Part shown: piece after piece, positions 26,311-34,408 of the stretch
Layout of the letters: every line of letters begins with the position of its first letter
Numbering within the stretch: the first letter of the stretch is position 1
Source: JAJDXO01 sp965213765
Lineage (GTDB): Bacteria; Pseudomonadota; Alphaproteobacteria; Rhodospirillales; UBA2165
Direction of reading: 5' to 3'
Length of the DNA: 64,000 nucleotides
NCBI GenBank assembly: GCA_965213765.1
Contig: OZ243926.1
Span: 2,046,001 to 2,110,000 of the forward strand
Position numbers and translations under genes: made by a program
The notes under the pieces: generated by a model
The model's database searches: none
What the model saw: the letters and a program-made list of their open reading frames with translations, nothing else
Told to the model about the DNA's origin: nothing

Positions 26311-27282
26311 TTAGTTGACATCCGCCGCCGGGAAACGTCCCCGGTCGTGCGGCTCGTTGTAGTCGAGGTCCGGGCCGAGCGGGTAGATGCCGGTCGGATT
26401 GCGCATCCCCGCCGCGTAGTAACCCTTCTTCATGTGCTCGATGTTGGAAATCTCGGCCACGCCCGGATACTGGTAAAGCTCCCGGGTGTAGTTCCACAGG
26501 TTCGGATACTCGTAGATGTGCCTGCGATTGCACTTGAACAGGCCGTAATAGACGATGTCGAACCGGATCAGCGTGGCGAAGAACCGCCAGTCCGCCTCGG
26601 TCAGCCGGTCGCCGGCCAGATAACGCTGCCTGGACAAGCGCTCTTCCATCTCGTCCAGCGTGGCGAAAAGCTTGTGGTAGCCCTCCTCATAGGCCTCCTG
26701 GGTCGAAGCGAATCCGGTCCTGTAGACACCGTTGTTGACCGTCTCGTAGATCACGTCGTTCACGGCATCGATCTCTTCCCGCAGCGACTCGGGATAAAAG
26801 TCGAGATTATTGCCGGTGAGGCCGTCGAACTCGGCGTTCAGCATCCGGATGATCTCGGAGCTTTCATTGTTGACGATGGTTTCTTCCTGTTTGTCCCACA
26901 GCGCCGGCACGGTCACCCGGCAGGTGATGGTGGGATCGGCCTTGGAATAGACCTCGTGGAGACGCTTGGCGCCATTGACCTCGTCGAGCGTGGTCGCTTC
27001 GTCGCCGTTGAAGTTCCATCCCTGCTCCCGCGCGGTGGAGGAGGTGATGGAAACGCTGATCATGTCTTCTAGGCCTTTGAGCTTCCGGAACAACACGGTT
27101 CGGTAAGCCCACGGTCAGTTATGGGAGACGTAAAGGTGGTATCTGTCCGGTTGCGCCTTGAAGCCGGACGATCCGTCCGCGGTGATGAATTTGCGGAAGG
27201 GACTTTCCTTGCGGACGAACTTGCCGCCCTGGTTGCGCGGCAAATCTTCGTCAGTCCACTTCCCGTCAACGAGTTGGCCCAT
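26311..27282 (-). CDS. Glutathionyl-hydroquinone reductase (YqjG/ECM4 family), probable selenoprotein with TGA at the active-site Cys
   Basis: The frame starts at ATG 27280-27282, preceded by GGAGG 5 bases upstream, and encodes about 323 residues if the in-frame TGA at 27115-27117 (codon 56) is read through. Before the TGA: MGQLVDGKW, FRKFITADG, RYHLYVSHN; after it: PWAYRT, KLKGLEDMISVS. The family active site is CPWAHRT, so TGA replaces the catalytic Cys. After the TGA the frame is intact: RYLAGDRLTEADWRFFATL and NPTGIYPLGPDLD match the C-terminal GST-type domain, and total length equals YqjG. These enzymes reduce glutathionyl-hydroquinones. A SECIS-like hairpin follows (27079-27110). FadJ follows 24 bases downstream. 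Alternative: a point mutation giving a pseudogene, which the adjacent second case makes unlikely. Confidence 0.85.
27079..27110 (-). promoter_or_regulatory. SECIS-like hairpin after the TGA of the GHR gene
   Basis: Starting 5 bases after TGA, arms of 13 bases pair with 11 matches (two internal mismatches) around a six-base loop CGTGTT. The loop's G is the second loop base, 19 bases after TGA, matching the bacterial SECIS rule (G in the first two loop positions, 16-37 bases from UGA, from memory). Confidence 0.75.
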
Positions 27283-27425
27283 TGGGTCCTCCGGGAATTA
27301 TCAAACAATTTTCCGCAATGCGGAGCGCCGGATCATGGCCTAGCAGGCCCGATGAGTCCATCATTGGATCGGGCTGAATTATCAGCCAAGATTGCTTTGC
27401 GGCAATTTTGCGGGGAGTAGTGCGC

Positions 27426-27740
27426 ATGCTCTACATGGTATACGGGGTCGATGCACCGGACGCAGGCGAACGCCGCGCGGGCGCTCGGGAGGAGCATTTC
27501 GCCTATCTCGATGCCCACGAGGACATATTGGTGCTGGGCGGCGCGACGCTGGCCGACGATGGCGAGACCCGGACCGGCAGCGTGCTGATCATCAACGTGC
27601 CGGACCGCGCGGCGGCCGATGAGTTCGCCGACAACGAGCCGTTCATGAAGGCCGGCGTGTTTTCCTCCCAAACCGTCACCCGCATGCGCCGGGGCCAGTG
27701 GAACCCGGCCGCCGCGCCAAAGACTGCGGAGGGGAATTAG
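27426..27740 (+). CDS. YciI-like protein
   Basis: A 104-residue protein of the YciI/YCII family, with MLYMVYGVDAPDAGERR at the start, REEHFAYLDAHEDILVLGGATL in the middle, and VPDRAAADEFADNEPFMKAGVF near the end; the conserved His and Asp of the family are visible. YciI members are small, often fused to other enzymes, and of uncertain activity. The ATG follows GGGGAG. It is divergent from the GHR gene with 143 bases between, and convergent with the thioredoxin-like gene. Confidence 0.85.
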   Translation: MLYMVYGVDAPDAGERRAGAREEHFAYLDAHEDILVLGGATLADDGETRTGSVLIINVPDRAAADEFADNEPFMKAGVFSSQTVTRMRRGQWNPAAAPKTAEGN

Positions 27741-27768
27741 CGGGAGCTAGAATTCCGTCAGGTGCCCG

Positions 27769-27798
27769 CAAAAAGGCCGGCCGGAAAATCTCGGCCGG
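27769..27798 (-). terminator. Intrinsic terminator of the thioredoxin-like gene
   Basis: On the minus strand a stem CCGGCCG/CGGCCGG (27777-27783 with 27792-27798, 8-base loop) is followed by CCTTTTT (27770-27776). It starts 18 bases after the stop at 27817. Confidence 0.75.
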
Positions 27799-27816
27799 TA
27801 ACGGGGGAACTGATCC

Positions 27817-28347
27817 CTACCGGAGTTTTTCGACGAACTCGGCGAGGCGCTGCTTGCTCAGATACTCCCGGGTGCCGTCACCGAAAATCTTTTTGCCCGA
27901 CTTGTCGAATATGAAGCTCGACGGCACGTAGGTGACCGGATTGAAATGCTTCATCACCGCTTCGTTCATGGAGACCGCCCTGATCCCCGGGTGGAACCCC
28001 TTGACCATCCGGCTCAGCCGGCTGTCGGACGGGTTGCCGTAGCGCCCTTCGTCCCAATTGACCGCGATGACCGTCAACTTGTCGAGGCCGGCTTCGTCCA
28101 GATATTCACGGAGTTGCACGAACCCCGCCCGGCAGGTGAGTCACCAACTGGCGAAAAACGTCACCAGGACCGGCTTGCCGTCGAAGGTCTCCCGGTCCAC
28201 ATCCCGGTTCAAAATGGGCTTGGCGCCGATGAGCGCCTGCTTGACCTCGTCGGTCAGCGCCAGTCCCCGATTGGCTTCCGCCTGCGGCTGAAACGTGAAA
28301 ACCGCGATGCCCAGGGCAGCGGCAAAAAGCGTCCGTGCGAAATTCAT
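27817..28347 (-). CDS. Periplasmic thioredoxin/TlpA-like protein, probable selenoprotein (UxxC)
   Basis: The frame begins ATG 28345-28347 and encodes about 176 residues if TGA 28141-28143 (codon 69) is read as selenocysteine. The first 25 residues are a signal peptide (TLFAAALGIAVFTFQPQAEA), so the protein is exported. Before the TGA is VLVTFFASW; after it, LTCRAGF. The thioredoxin motif WCxxC therefore reads W-U-L-T-C, with Sec replacing the first, nucleophilic Cys. The rest fits a TlpA/ResA-like fold (LTVIAVNWDEG; cis-Pro region YVPSSFIFDKSGKKIFG). A SECIS-like hairpin lies at 28109-28127 and a terminator after the stop. It probably reduces or oxidises disulfides of exported proteins. A premature stop is the alternative. 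Confidence 0.85.
28109..28127 (-). promoter_or_regulatory. SECIS-like hairpin after the TGA of the thioredoxin-like gene
   Basis: A perfect 7-base stem CGGGGTT/AACTCCG (one G-U pair) closes the five-base loop CGTGC. The loop begins 21 bases after TGA, its G 22 bases after. The loop shares CGTG with the GHR hairpin. Confidence 0.78.
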
Positions 28348-28585
28348 GAACCTAATCCTCTCGGCCCGAGTTGGCCGTTCGTTGGTTTAGCGAAGCGTTC
28401 CCGGAAATTCAATCGCCCTCGCATGTAGGGACTAACGCCTGAAACACCCGCTTATTTCACTCAAATGTCATTGGGGCCACAAAATCCCCGTAAGCCCTAT
28501 GCGCGAAGTGAAATTACATCCCCTTTACGGGGTTTGGATAGACCTGGATTGCGGCCTCCCCAACATGTGAAGTCGTTGCACTCCC

Positions 28586-30286
28586 GTGACGACCGGAGTA
28601 CACAGCGCCCAAACCCTCGCGGAACATCCGACCGGAAGCTTGAAGGTGGTCAAATTTCCTATTCCCGCGCCGCTGCTCTGGACCGGCCTGTGGGCCGTTT
28701 TGGTGGCGGTGGCGCTGTTTTTCCGTCCCATTCTGCCGGTCGACGAGACCCGCTATGTGGGCGTGGCGTGGGAGATGTGGCTCAGGGACGATTTCCTGGT
28801 GCCCCATCTCAACGGCGAGCCCTACAGCCACAAACCGCCGCTGCTGTTCTGGCTGATGCAGGCCGGATGGAGCGTGCTTGGGGTTAACGACTGGTGGCCT
28901 CGGCTGGTCTCGCCGGCGTTCGGGCTGGGGTGCGTGTTTCTCACCGCCGGCCTCGCCAAGCGCCTGTGGCCGGACCGGGGCATCCACCTCCTCGCGCCGC
29001 TGTTTCTTTTGGGAAGCGTGTTCTGGGGTCTGTACACCACACTCACCATGTTCGACCTGATCCTCACCTTCTGGGCGTTGGTGGGCATTCACGGATTGGT
29101 CGATGCGGCCCAAGGCCGCCGGGTCCGGGGTTGGATCCTGTTCGCCGCCGGCATTGGGTTCGGGGTGATCACCAAGGGGCCGGTGATCTTGGTGTTTCTG
29201 CTGCCGCCGGCTTTGTTTGCACCCCTTTGGCGAGACATGGGGTGGGCTGAGGGCGGCAACTGGGTTCGATGGTATCTGGGCACGTTGGCGGGCGTGGTGC
29301 TCGGTGCGGCGATTGCCCTTGCCTGGGCGCTGCCTGCCGGGTTCGCCGGCGGAGAGGTCTACCGCAATGCCATCTTCTGGGGCCAGTCGGCGGGCCGGAT
29401 GGTCAACTCGTTCGACCACGGCCTGCCGGTTTGGTGGTATCTGCCGCTGCTGCCGGTGATCCTGCTGCCGTGGATCATCTGGCCCACCTTCTGGCGAGCC
29501 GCCGGCGCCTGGTTCAGGGAACACGGCGGCGACAGCGGCACCCGCCTGGCGGCGGTGTGGACCGTCGCCGCCCTGATCGCCCTGTCGCTGATCAGCGGCA
29601 AGCGCCCCCATTACCTGCTGCCCATGCTGCCGGCCCTCGCGCTGATCGGCGCCGGGGTCATCGAGTACGCCATCCGCCAGAGGCACGCCAGCGGATGGGG
29701 CGATCTCCTGCCCTGGGCGCTGGTCGCGCTGGCTATCGCCGCTTTCGTCGGGTTTGCCCCGGCAATCGGCCCGGCCTTGGAGCTCGACGTGCGGGGCCTC
29801 GACGATTGGCTGACGGCCTACTCGCCGCTCTGGGCACTGGTGCCCCTGGGCGCGGGCCTCATATTGCTGTTTCTGGCGCGCCGCGCGGGTGCCGCATCGC
29901 GGATGTTCGGGTTGGCGATTGTCTCGGTCGCTATCCTGGTGACCGTCCACGGGGTCGCGGGACCGCAACTCAGCCGGGCCTACAACCTCAAGGGCATCGC
30001 CTTCTATCTCAAGGATCTGCAGGATCAGGGTTACGCCATCGCCCACCTCGGCAAATATCACGGCCAGTACAATTTCCTCGGCCGTTTGGAGCCCAACATC
30101 GCGACCACCGGTTCAAATAATCTCAGGGCCTGGCTGGAACGGAACCCCAAGGCCAAGATCGTCGGCTCCACCCACCGTCTGGCGGCCGGACCGGCGCCTG
30201 AATTCAGCGCACCGTTCCGTGGCCGCACGGTTGCCGTTTGGGACGGCCAGGCGCTGCTCGCCGCCCCCAAGCTCGAAACGCAGTAG
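28586..30286 (+). CDS. GT39-family (ArnT/PMT-like) membrane glycosyltransferase
   Basis: A 566-residue polytopic membrane protein with about a dozen hydrophobic segments. The acidic motif VDETRYVGVAWEMW lies in the first periplasmic loop, as in ArnT and other GT39/GT83 enzymes that transfer sugars from polyprenyl phosphate to lipid A or proteins. KPPLLFWLMQAGW and ISGKRPHYLLPMLPALAL are also typical. The start is GTG 28586 with no clear Shine-Dalgarno. The substrate is unknown. It ends 4 bases before the convergent HAAO gene's stop. Confidence 0.88.
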   Translation: MTTGVHSAQTLAEHPTGSLKVVKFPIPAPLLWTGLWAVLVAVALFFRPILPVDETRYVGVAWEMWLRDDFLVPHLNGEPYSHKPPLLFWLMQAGWSVLGVNDWWPRLVSPAFGLGCVFLTAGLAKRLWPDRGIHLLAPLFLLGSVFWGLYTTLTMFDLILTFWALVGIHGLVDAAQGRRVRGWILFAAGIGFGVITKGPVILVFLLPPALFAPLWRDMGWAEGGNWVRWYLGTLAGVVLGAAIALAWALPAGFAGGEVYRNAIFWGQSAGRMVNSFDHGLPVWWYLPLLPVILLPWIIWPTFWRAAGAWFREHGGDSGTRLAAVWTVAALIALSLISGKRPHYLLPMLPALALIGAGVIEYAIRQRHASGWGDLLPWALVALAIAAFVGFAPAIGPALELDVRGLDDWLTAYSPLWALVPLGAGLILLFLARRAGAASRMFGLAIVSVAILVTVHGVAGPQLSRAYNLKGIAFYLKDLQDQGYAIAHLGKYHGQYNFLGRLEPNIATTGSNNLRAWLERNPKAKIVGSTHRLAAGPAPEFSAPFRGRTVAVWDGQALLAAPKLETQ

Positions 30287-30290
30287 GCTT

Positions 30291-30806
30291 CTATTCCCTG
30301 CCCGGGTTTTCGTGGCCGCACGAAGGGCAGGTCCGGAACTTGGCGTCGCCGTAATACTCCTCGAACACCGGCGGCAGATCGTCGACGATGCTTTCCAGCA
30401 TCACTTCCCGGCGATGCACCAGCGTGTTGCACTCTTCGCAATACCATTCGAAAGCGTCGGGCGCGCCCTTGGGACGCTGATACTCGATGACCAGACCGAC
30501 GCTATCGGCGGGGCGCTGCGGTGAATGCCGGACATGCGGCGGCAGCAGGAAAATATCCCCCTCCTTGATCGGCACATCCTTGAGTTTCCCGTCTTCCTGG
30601 ATGCGCAGCACCATGTCGCCATTGAGCTGATAAAAGAACTCTTCGACGGGATCGTCATGATAGTCGGTCCGGACATTGGGACCGCCGACGATGGTCACCA
30701 TGAAATCCGTGCCCTCCCAGATCTGGGCATTGCCGACCGGCGGCTTCAGCAGTTCGGCGTGATCGTCGATCCATTGCTGAAGATTAAATGCTGCCAAACC
30801 GGCCAT
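30291..30806 (-). CDS. 3-hydroxyanthranilate 3,4-dioxygenase
   Basis: A 171-residue cupin dioxygenase (HAAO/NbaC) that opens 3-hydroxyanthranilate to 2-amino-3-carboxymuconate semialdehyde. The motif TDYHDDPVEEFFYQLNGDM holds the Fe(II)-ligand His and Glu, and LLPPHVRHSPQRP the second His. The C-terminus has two CxxC motifs (YCEECN and CPSCGH), a rubredoxin-like metal site typical of the bacterial enzymes. ATG 30804-30806 follows AAGGAGAGG; a farther ATG at 30842 is an alternative. It is divergent from the aminomuconate deaminase gene. Confidence 0.92.
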   Translation of the reverse strand: MAGLAAFNLQQWIDDHAELLKPPVGNAQIWEGTDFMVTIVGGPNVRTDYHDDPVEEFFYQLNGDMVLRIQEDGKLKDVPIKEGDIFLLPPHVRHSPQRPADSVGLVIEYQRPKGAPDAFEWYCEECNTLVHRREVMLESIVDDLPPVFEEYYGDAKFRTCPSCGHENPGRE

Positions 30807-30895
30807 CTGTCCTCTCCTTGATTGGTTATCCGCCTGGTTCATGGTATCTCCGCCATAGGAGGCGGGCAACGCCGGTAAAAGCAAGGGAGCACACC

Positions 30896-31309
30896 ATGGC
30901 GGCAAATGAATCGGGCAAAAGAGTACGGGCGCGGGCCAATTATCCGCTGGCCAAGCGGGTCGGCGACACCATTTACGTATCGGGCACTAGCGCCCGCCAG
31001 CCGGACAACTCGTTTGCCGGTGTCGAAGTGGATGAGATGGGCACCACCAATTTGGACATCCGGGCGCAGACCGCGGCGGTGTTCGAGAATATGCGGACCG
31101 GCCTCCGGGACGTCGGCGCCGATTTGGACGACTTAGTGGATGTCACGTGTTTTCTTGTGAATATCAATGATTTTGGCGGCTTCAACGAAGTCTATAACCG
31201 TTACTTCGAGACCGGGACGGGCCCGACCCGGACCACCGTTGCCGTCCACCAACTGCCCCATCCCCATCTATTGATCGAAATCAAAGGCACCGCCCACAAG
31301 CCTGAGTAA
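30896..31309 (+). CDS. 2-aminomuconate deaminase-like RidA-family protein
   Basis: A 137-residue YjgF/YER057c/UK114 (RidA) protein. It contains ARANYPLAKRVGDTIYVSGT and FAGVEVDEMGTTNLDIRAQT, strongly reminiscent of 2-aminomuconate deaminase (AmnD/NbaF), which hydrolyses 2-aminomuconate to 4-oxalocrotonate. It has a Shine-Dalgarno AAGGGAG. The divergent HAAO gene acts two steps earlier in the same pathway, which supports the assignment over generic imine deaminase. The semialdehyde decarboxylase and dehydrogenase that would link them are not in the window. Confidence 0.85.
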   Translation: MAANESGKRVRARANYPLAKRVGDTIYVSGTSARQPDNSFAGVEVDEMGTTNLDIRAQTAAVFENMRTGLRDVGADLDDLVDVTCFLVNINDFGGFNEVYNRYFETGTGPTRTTVAVHQLPHPHLLIEIKGTAHKPE

Positions 31310-31439
31310 TTTGCCCGGGTTTTGCAGACGGCACGATTGTCAAATTGTTCTGGATGTGAACAATGACACTCAACGGGGCGCGTTTCTCGACGTCCCCTAA
31401 AAACAAGGCTTCACCGTTTAACCGTTAAAGAGGAACCCC

Positions 31440-32483
31440 ATGTCAAAGACACGTACTGCCATCGCCCTGGCGGCCGGTTTTGCCGCCGCCGTGGCGTTCA
31501 TGCCGGAAACGGCGTCCGCCCAAAAGACGCTCCGGTTCATGACCTTCATTCCGCCGGTCGCCAACCCGGGCAAGACCTTCTACACGCCGTGGATCGCCAA
31601 GCTCAACAAGGAAGCCGGCGGCAAGATGAAAGTTCAGGCTTTCTGGGCCATGCAGCTTGGCGGCAAGGCGCCCCAGCTTCTCGACCAGATCCGCGATGGC
31701 GTTATCGACATCGGCTGGACACTGCCGGGCTTCACCCCGGGCCGTATGCCGCGGGTCGAGCCGTTCGAGCTCCCGTTCGTCCACAAGGATGCACTCTCGA
31801 CCACGTTGGCGCTGCAGGACTATCAGGACAAGTACCTGAACGATACCGACCTCAAGGACTACAAGCCGCTGCTGCTGCACGTCCATGAGGGTTTCTTGTT
31901 CCAGACCAAGTTCCCGATCTCCAAGATGGAAGATCTGAAGGGCAAGAAGCTGCGTGCCGCGTCCCGCGGCGGCGTCTGGATGCTGGAAGCCATCGGCGCC
32001 ACCGGTGTCGGCGCACCGCTGAACCAAATTCCGCCCATGCTGTCCAAGGGCGTCATCGACGGTGTCACGCTCCCCTACGAGATCGCACCGGCGGTGAAGA
32101 CCCAGGATCTGGTCAGCCACTTCACCAAGTTGGCGGGACCGCAGCCGCGCCTCGGCACCAACGTCTTTACGCTGCTGATGAACAAGCGCAGCTATGACGG
32201 TCTGTCCGCCGATATGCGCAAGGTCATCGACGACAATTCGGGCCGCAACATCGCCCGCCAAGCCGGCGAGAACTGGCGCGCGATCGAGGCGCCTGGCCGC
32301 AAGGTCGTCGCGAGCAAGAAAAAGAACAAGTTCGCGACCCTGCCGGCGGCCGAGGTGGCCAAGATCCGCAAAGCATCGGAGAGCGTGTTTGGCCGCTGGT
32401 ACGCCGAAATGAAGAAGATCGGCGCGGACGGTCCGGCCATGGTCAAGGATGCCCGCGCCCTGATCGACAAGTACTCGAAGTAA
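31440..32483 (+). CDS. dctP: TRAP transporter substrate-binding protein
   Basis: A 347-residue DctP-family periplasmic protein with signal peptide (ALAAGFAAAVAFMPETASA) and the typical body: TFIPPVANPGKTFYTPWIAKL, MQLGGKAPQLLDQIRDGVIDI, MEDLKGKKLRAASRGGVWML. It captures an organic anion for the permease encoded by the next two genes. A strong ribosome-binding site (AAAGAGG) precedes ATG. A hairpin separates it from dctQ, which fits the higher expression of binding proteins. The substrate is unknown; adjacency to aminomuconate deaminase suggests an aromatic or dicarboxylic acid, which is inference. Confidence 0.92.
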   Translation: MSKTRTAIALAAGFAAAVAFMPETASAQKTLRFMTFIPPVANPGKTFYTPWIAKLNKEAGGKMKVQAFWAMQLGGKAPQLLDQIRDGVIDIGWTLPGFTPGRMPRVEPFELPFVHKDALSTTLALQDYQDKYLNDTDLKDYKPLLLHVHEGFLFQTKFPISKMEDLKGKKLRAASRGGVWMLEAIGATGVGAPLNQIPPMLSKGVIDGVTLPYEIAPAVKTQDLVSHFTKLAGPQPRLGTNVFTLLMNKRSYDGLSADMRKVIDDNSGRNIARQAGENWRAIEAPGRKVVASKKKNKFATLPAAEVAKIRKASESVFGRWYAEMKKIGADGPAMVKDARALIDKYSK

Positions 32484-32491
32484 GACGGGAT

Positions 32492-32516
32492 CCGGGCCGC
32501 TTCCGAAGCGGCCCGG
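32492..32516 (+). terminator. Hairpin between dctP and dctQ
   Basis: An 11-base perfect stem CCGGGCCGCTT/AAGCGGCCCGG with a three-base loop, followed by TTTCTTTC. It lies 8 bases after the dctP stop and only 8 bases before dctQ, so it may be a partial terminator that lowers permease expression. Confidence 0.75.
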
Positions 32517-32524
32517 TTTCTTTC

Positions 32525-33079
32525 ATGGCCGAAGGCACGGAACATTTCTCCCGGCCCGCCGATCCGGTGGGCCGGGTGCTTTATCAGGTCGCAAGGTTTA
32601 TCGCGATCCTGGGCGGTATTCTGCTGGCCGGGATCGCCTTCCTGACGACCATCAGCATCATCGGCCGGTTTGTCTTTTCCTCTCCGATCCCCGGTGACTT
32701 CGAGCTGGTGGCCATCGGCACGGGATTATCGGTGTTCGCCTTTTTGCCTTGGTGCCAATTGATGCGCGGCAACGTGATTGTCGATTTCTTCATGGATAAG
32801 GCGCCGACCCGCGCCAAGGCCCTTTGCGATGTCGTCGGCGGGCTGCTGTATCTGAGCATCGGCGCCCTCCTCACCTGGCGCATGGTCTTCGGCGGCATCG
32901 ACATGTACAAATACAACGAGAGCTCCATGACCATCGGTTTTCCCCGCTGGACGACCTTCCCTATCTCGATTCTGCTGATGGGTTTTCTGGTCATTGTGGT
33001 GATCTACACCATCTGGCGCTCCATCGCCGAAGCCCGCGCCGGACGGTTCTTCGACGAAGGCTCCGGCAGTATGGGCTAA
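32525..33079 (+). CDS. dctQ: TRAP transporter small permease
   Basis: A 184-residue protein with four hydrophobic segments, the DctQ small permease subunit. It contains FLTTISIIGRFVFSSPIPGDFE, the usual loop between the first two helices, and QLMRGNVIVDFFMDKAPTR. It forms the membrane part with DctM. It starts 41 bases after dctP and ends 3 bases before dctM. Confidence 0.92.
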   Translation: MAEGTEHFSRPADPVGRVLYQVARFIAILGGILLAGIAFLTTISIIGRFVFSSPIPGDFELVAIGTGLSVFAFLPWCQLMRGNVIVDFFMDKAPTRAKALCDVVGGLLYLSIGALLTWRMVFGGIDMYKYNESSMTIGFPRWTTFPISILLMGFLVIVVIYTIWRSIAEARAGRFFDEGSGSMG

Positions 33080-33082
33080 GAC

Positions 33083-34408
33083 ATGAGTTCCCTCGCGATA
33101 GGCGGCGTGGGCTTCGCCGTCCTCCTCGGAATGCTGGCGGTCCGTATTCCCATCGGCATTGCCATGATCAGTGTCGGCATCGCCGGCTATCTGACGATTG
33201 CCGGGGCGGTGCCGCTGTTGAGCTACCTCAAGACCGAGACCTATTGGGCGTTCACCACCTTTGATCTGTCGGTGGTGCCCCTGTTCCTGCTGATGGGACA
33301 GTTCGCCGCCAAGGCGGGCCTGTCGTCGGCCCTGTTCACCGCGGCCAATACCTGGCTCGGCCATCACCGGGGGGGGGTTGCGATGGCCGCGGTCGGCGGC
33401 TGCGCCGGCTTTGGCGCCATCTCGGGCTCGTCGCTGGCCACCGCGGCGACCATGGGCCAGGTGGCGCTCCCCGAATTGCGCCGGTTCAACTATTCGGGCT
33501 CACTGGCCACCGGTGCACTGGCGGCGGGCGGAACGCTGGGCATCCTCATTCCGCCGTCGGTGGTGCTGATCATCTACGCCATCATGGTCGAGAGCAACGT
33601 CGCCGCGCTGTTTCAGGCCGCCTTCATTCCGGGCGTCCTGGCGGCGCTCGGCTACATGCTGGCCATCGCCATCGTGGTCCGGATCAAACCGGAAGCCGGC
33701 CCGGCGGGGGAGCGCGCATCCCGCGCCGCGAAATGGGCGGCGCTCTTGGAAATCTGGCCAGTGCTGGTCATCTTTCTTCTGGTCATGGGCGGCATCTACG
33801 CGGGCGTGTTCACCCCCACCGAGGGCGCGGCCATCGGCTCCGTCGGCACGTTCCTGATTGCGATCACCAAGGGTGGCATGCGCCTGGAGGGCTTCCTCGA
33901 CGCCATCCTGGGGACGGCCCAAACCACGGCGATGATTTTCCTCATTTTGCTGGGCGCGAAGATCTTCAATGCGTTCCTCGGCTTCTCGGAACTGCCTCTC
34001 TTCGCCGCCGATTTCTTCCAGAATGCCGGCTTGTCACCCTTTGTGGTCCTGTTGGGGATGATCATCCTTTACATCCTGTTGGGCTTCGTCATGGACTCGC
34101 TCTCGATGATCCTGCTGACGGTGCCGATCTTCTGGCCAATCATCGCCGGGCTGGATTTCGGGCTCGGGCCGGACGAGACCAAGCTGTGGTTCGGCATCAT
34201 CACGCTGATCGTCGTCGAGATGGGACTGATCACGCCGCCCGTCGGCCTGAACGTCTTCGTCATCAACTCGATGGCCAAGGACGTGCCCATGCTCGAGACC
34301 TTCAAGGGCGTGATCCCGTTCATCACCTCGGATTTCATCCGGGTGGCGATCATCGTCGCCTTCCCGGTTATCACCTTGATCTTGCCCGAGTTGTTGGCGG
34401 TGGAATGA
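33083..34408 (+). CDS. dctM: TRAP transporter large permease
   Basis: A 441-residue DctM large permease with about twelve hydrophobic segments. Typical stretches are VPLFLLMGQFAAKAGLSSALF, SGSSLATAATMGQVALPEL, AGGTLGILIPPSVVLIIYAIM and the C-terminal GLITPPVGLNVFVIN. It carries the ion-coupled import. Its stop is directly next to the stop of the convergent TauE/SafE gene. Confidence 0.95.
   Translation: MSSLAIGGVGFAVLLGMLAVRIPIGIAMISVGIAGYLTIAGAVPLLSYLKTETYWAFTTFDLSVVPLFLLMGQFAAKAGLSSALFTAANTWLGHHRGGVAMAAVGGCAGFGAISGSSLATAATMGQVALPELRRFNYSGSLATGALAAGGTLGILIPPSVVLIIYAIMVESNVAALFQAAFIPGVLAALGYMLAIAIVVRIKPEAGPAGERASRAAKWAALLEIWPVLVIFLLVMGGIYAGVFTPTEGAAIGSVGTFLIAITKGGMRLEGFLDAILGTAQTTAMIFLILLGAKIFNAFLGFSELPLFAADFFQNAGLSPFVVLLGMIILYILLGFVMDSLSMILLTVPIFWPIIAGLDFGLGPDETKLWFGIITLIVVEMGLITPPVGLNVFVINSMAKDVPMLETFKGVIPFITSDFIRVAIIVAFPVITLILPELLAVE

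Noticed and set aside
24262..27072. Very long open frame on the plus strand opposite fadJ and GHR
   Set aside because: It is antisense to two well-supported genes, has no recognisable domain and is an artefact of high GC, which makes stops rare on the opposite strand.
26311..27096. Reading the GHR gene as a shorter protein starting at GTG 27096
   Set aside because: That start has no ribosome-binding site and would delete the active-site motif; the upstream part with GGAGG-ATG aligns to the family without gap, so read-through of TGA explains more.
28141..28347. Two separate genes: a 68-residue exported peptide and a 100-residue protein
   Set aside because: The pieces lie in one frame, split only by TGA at the CxxC position, and together match one thioredoxin-like protein with signal peptide.
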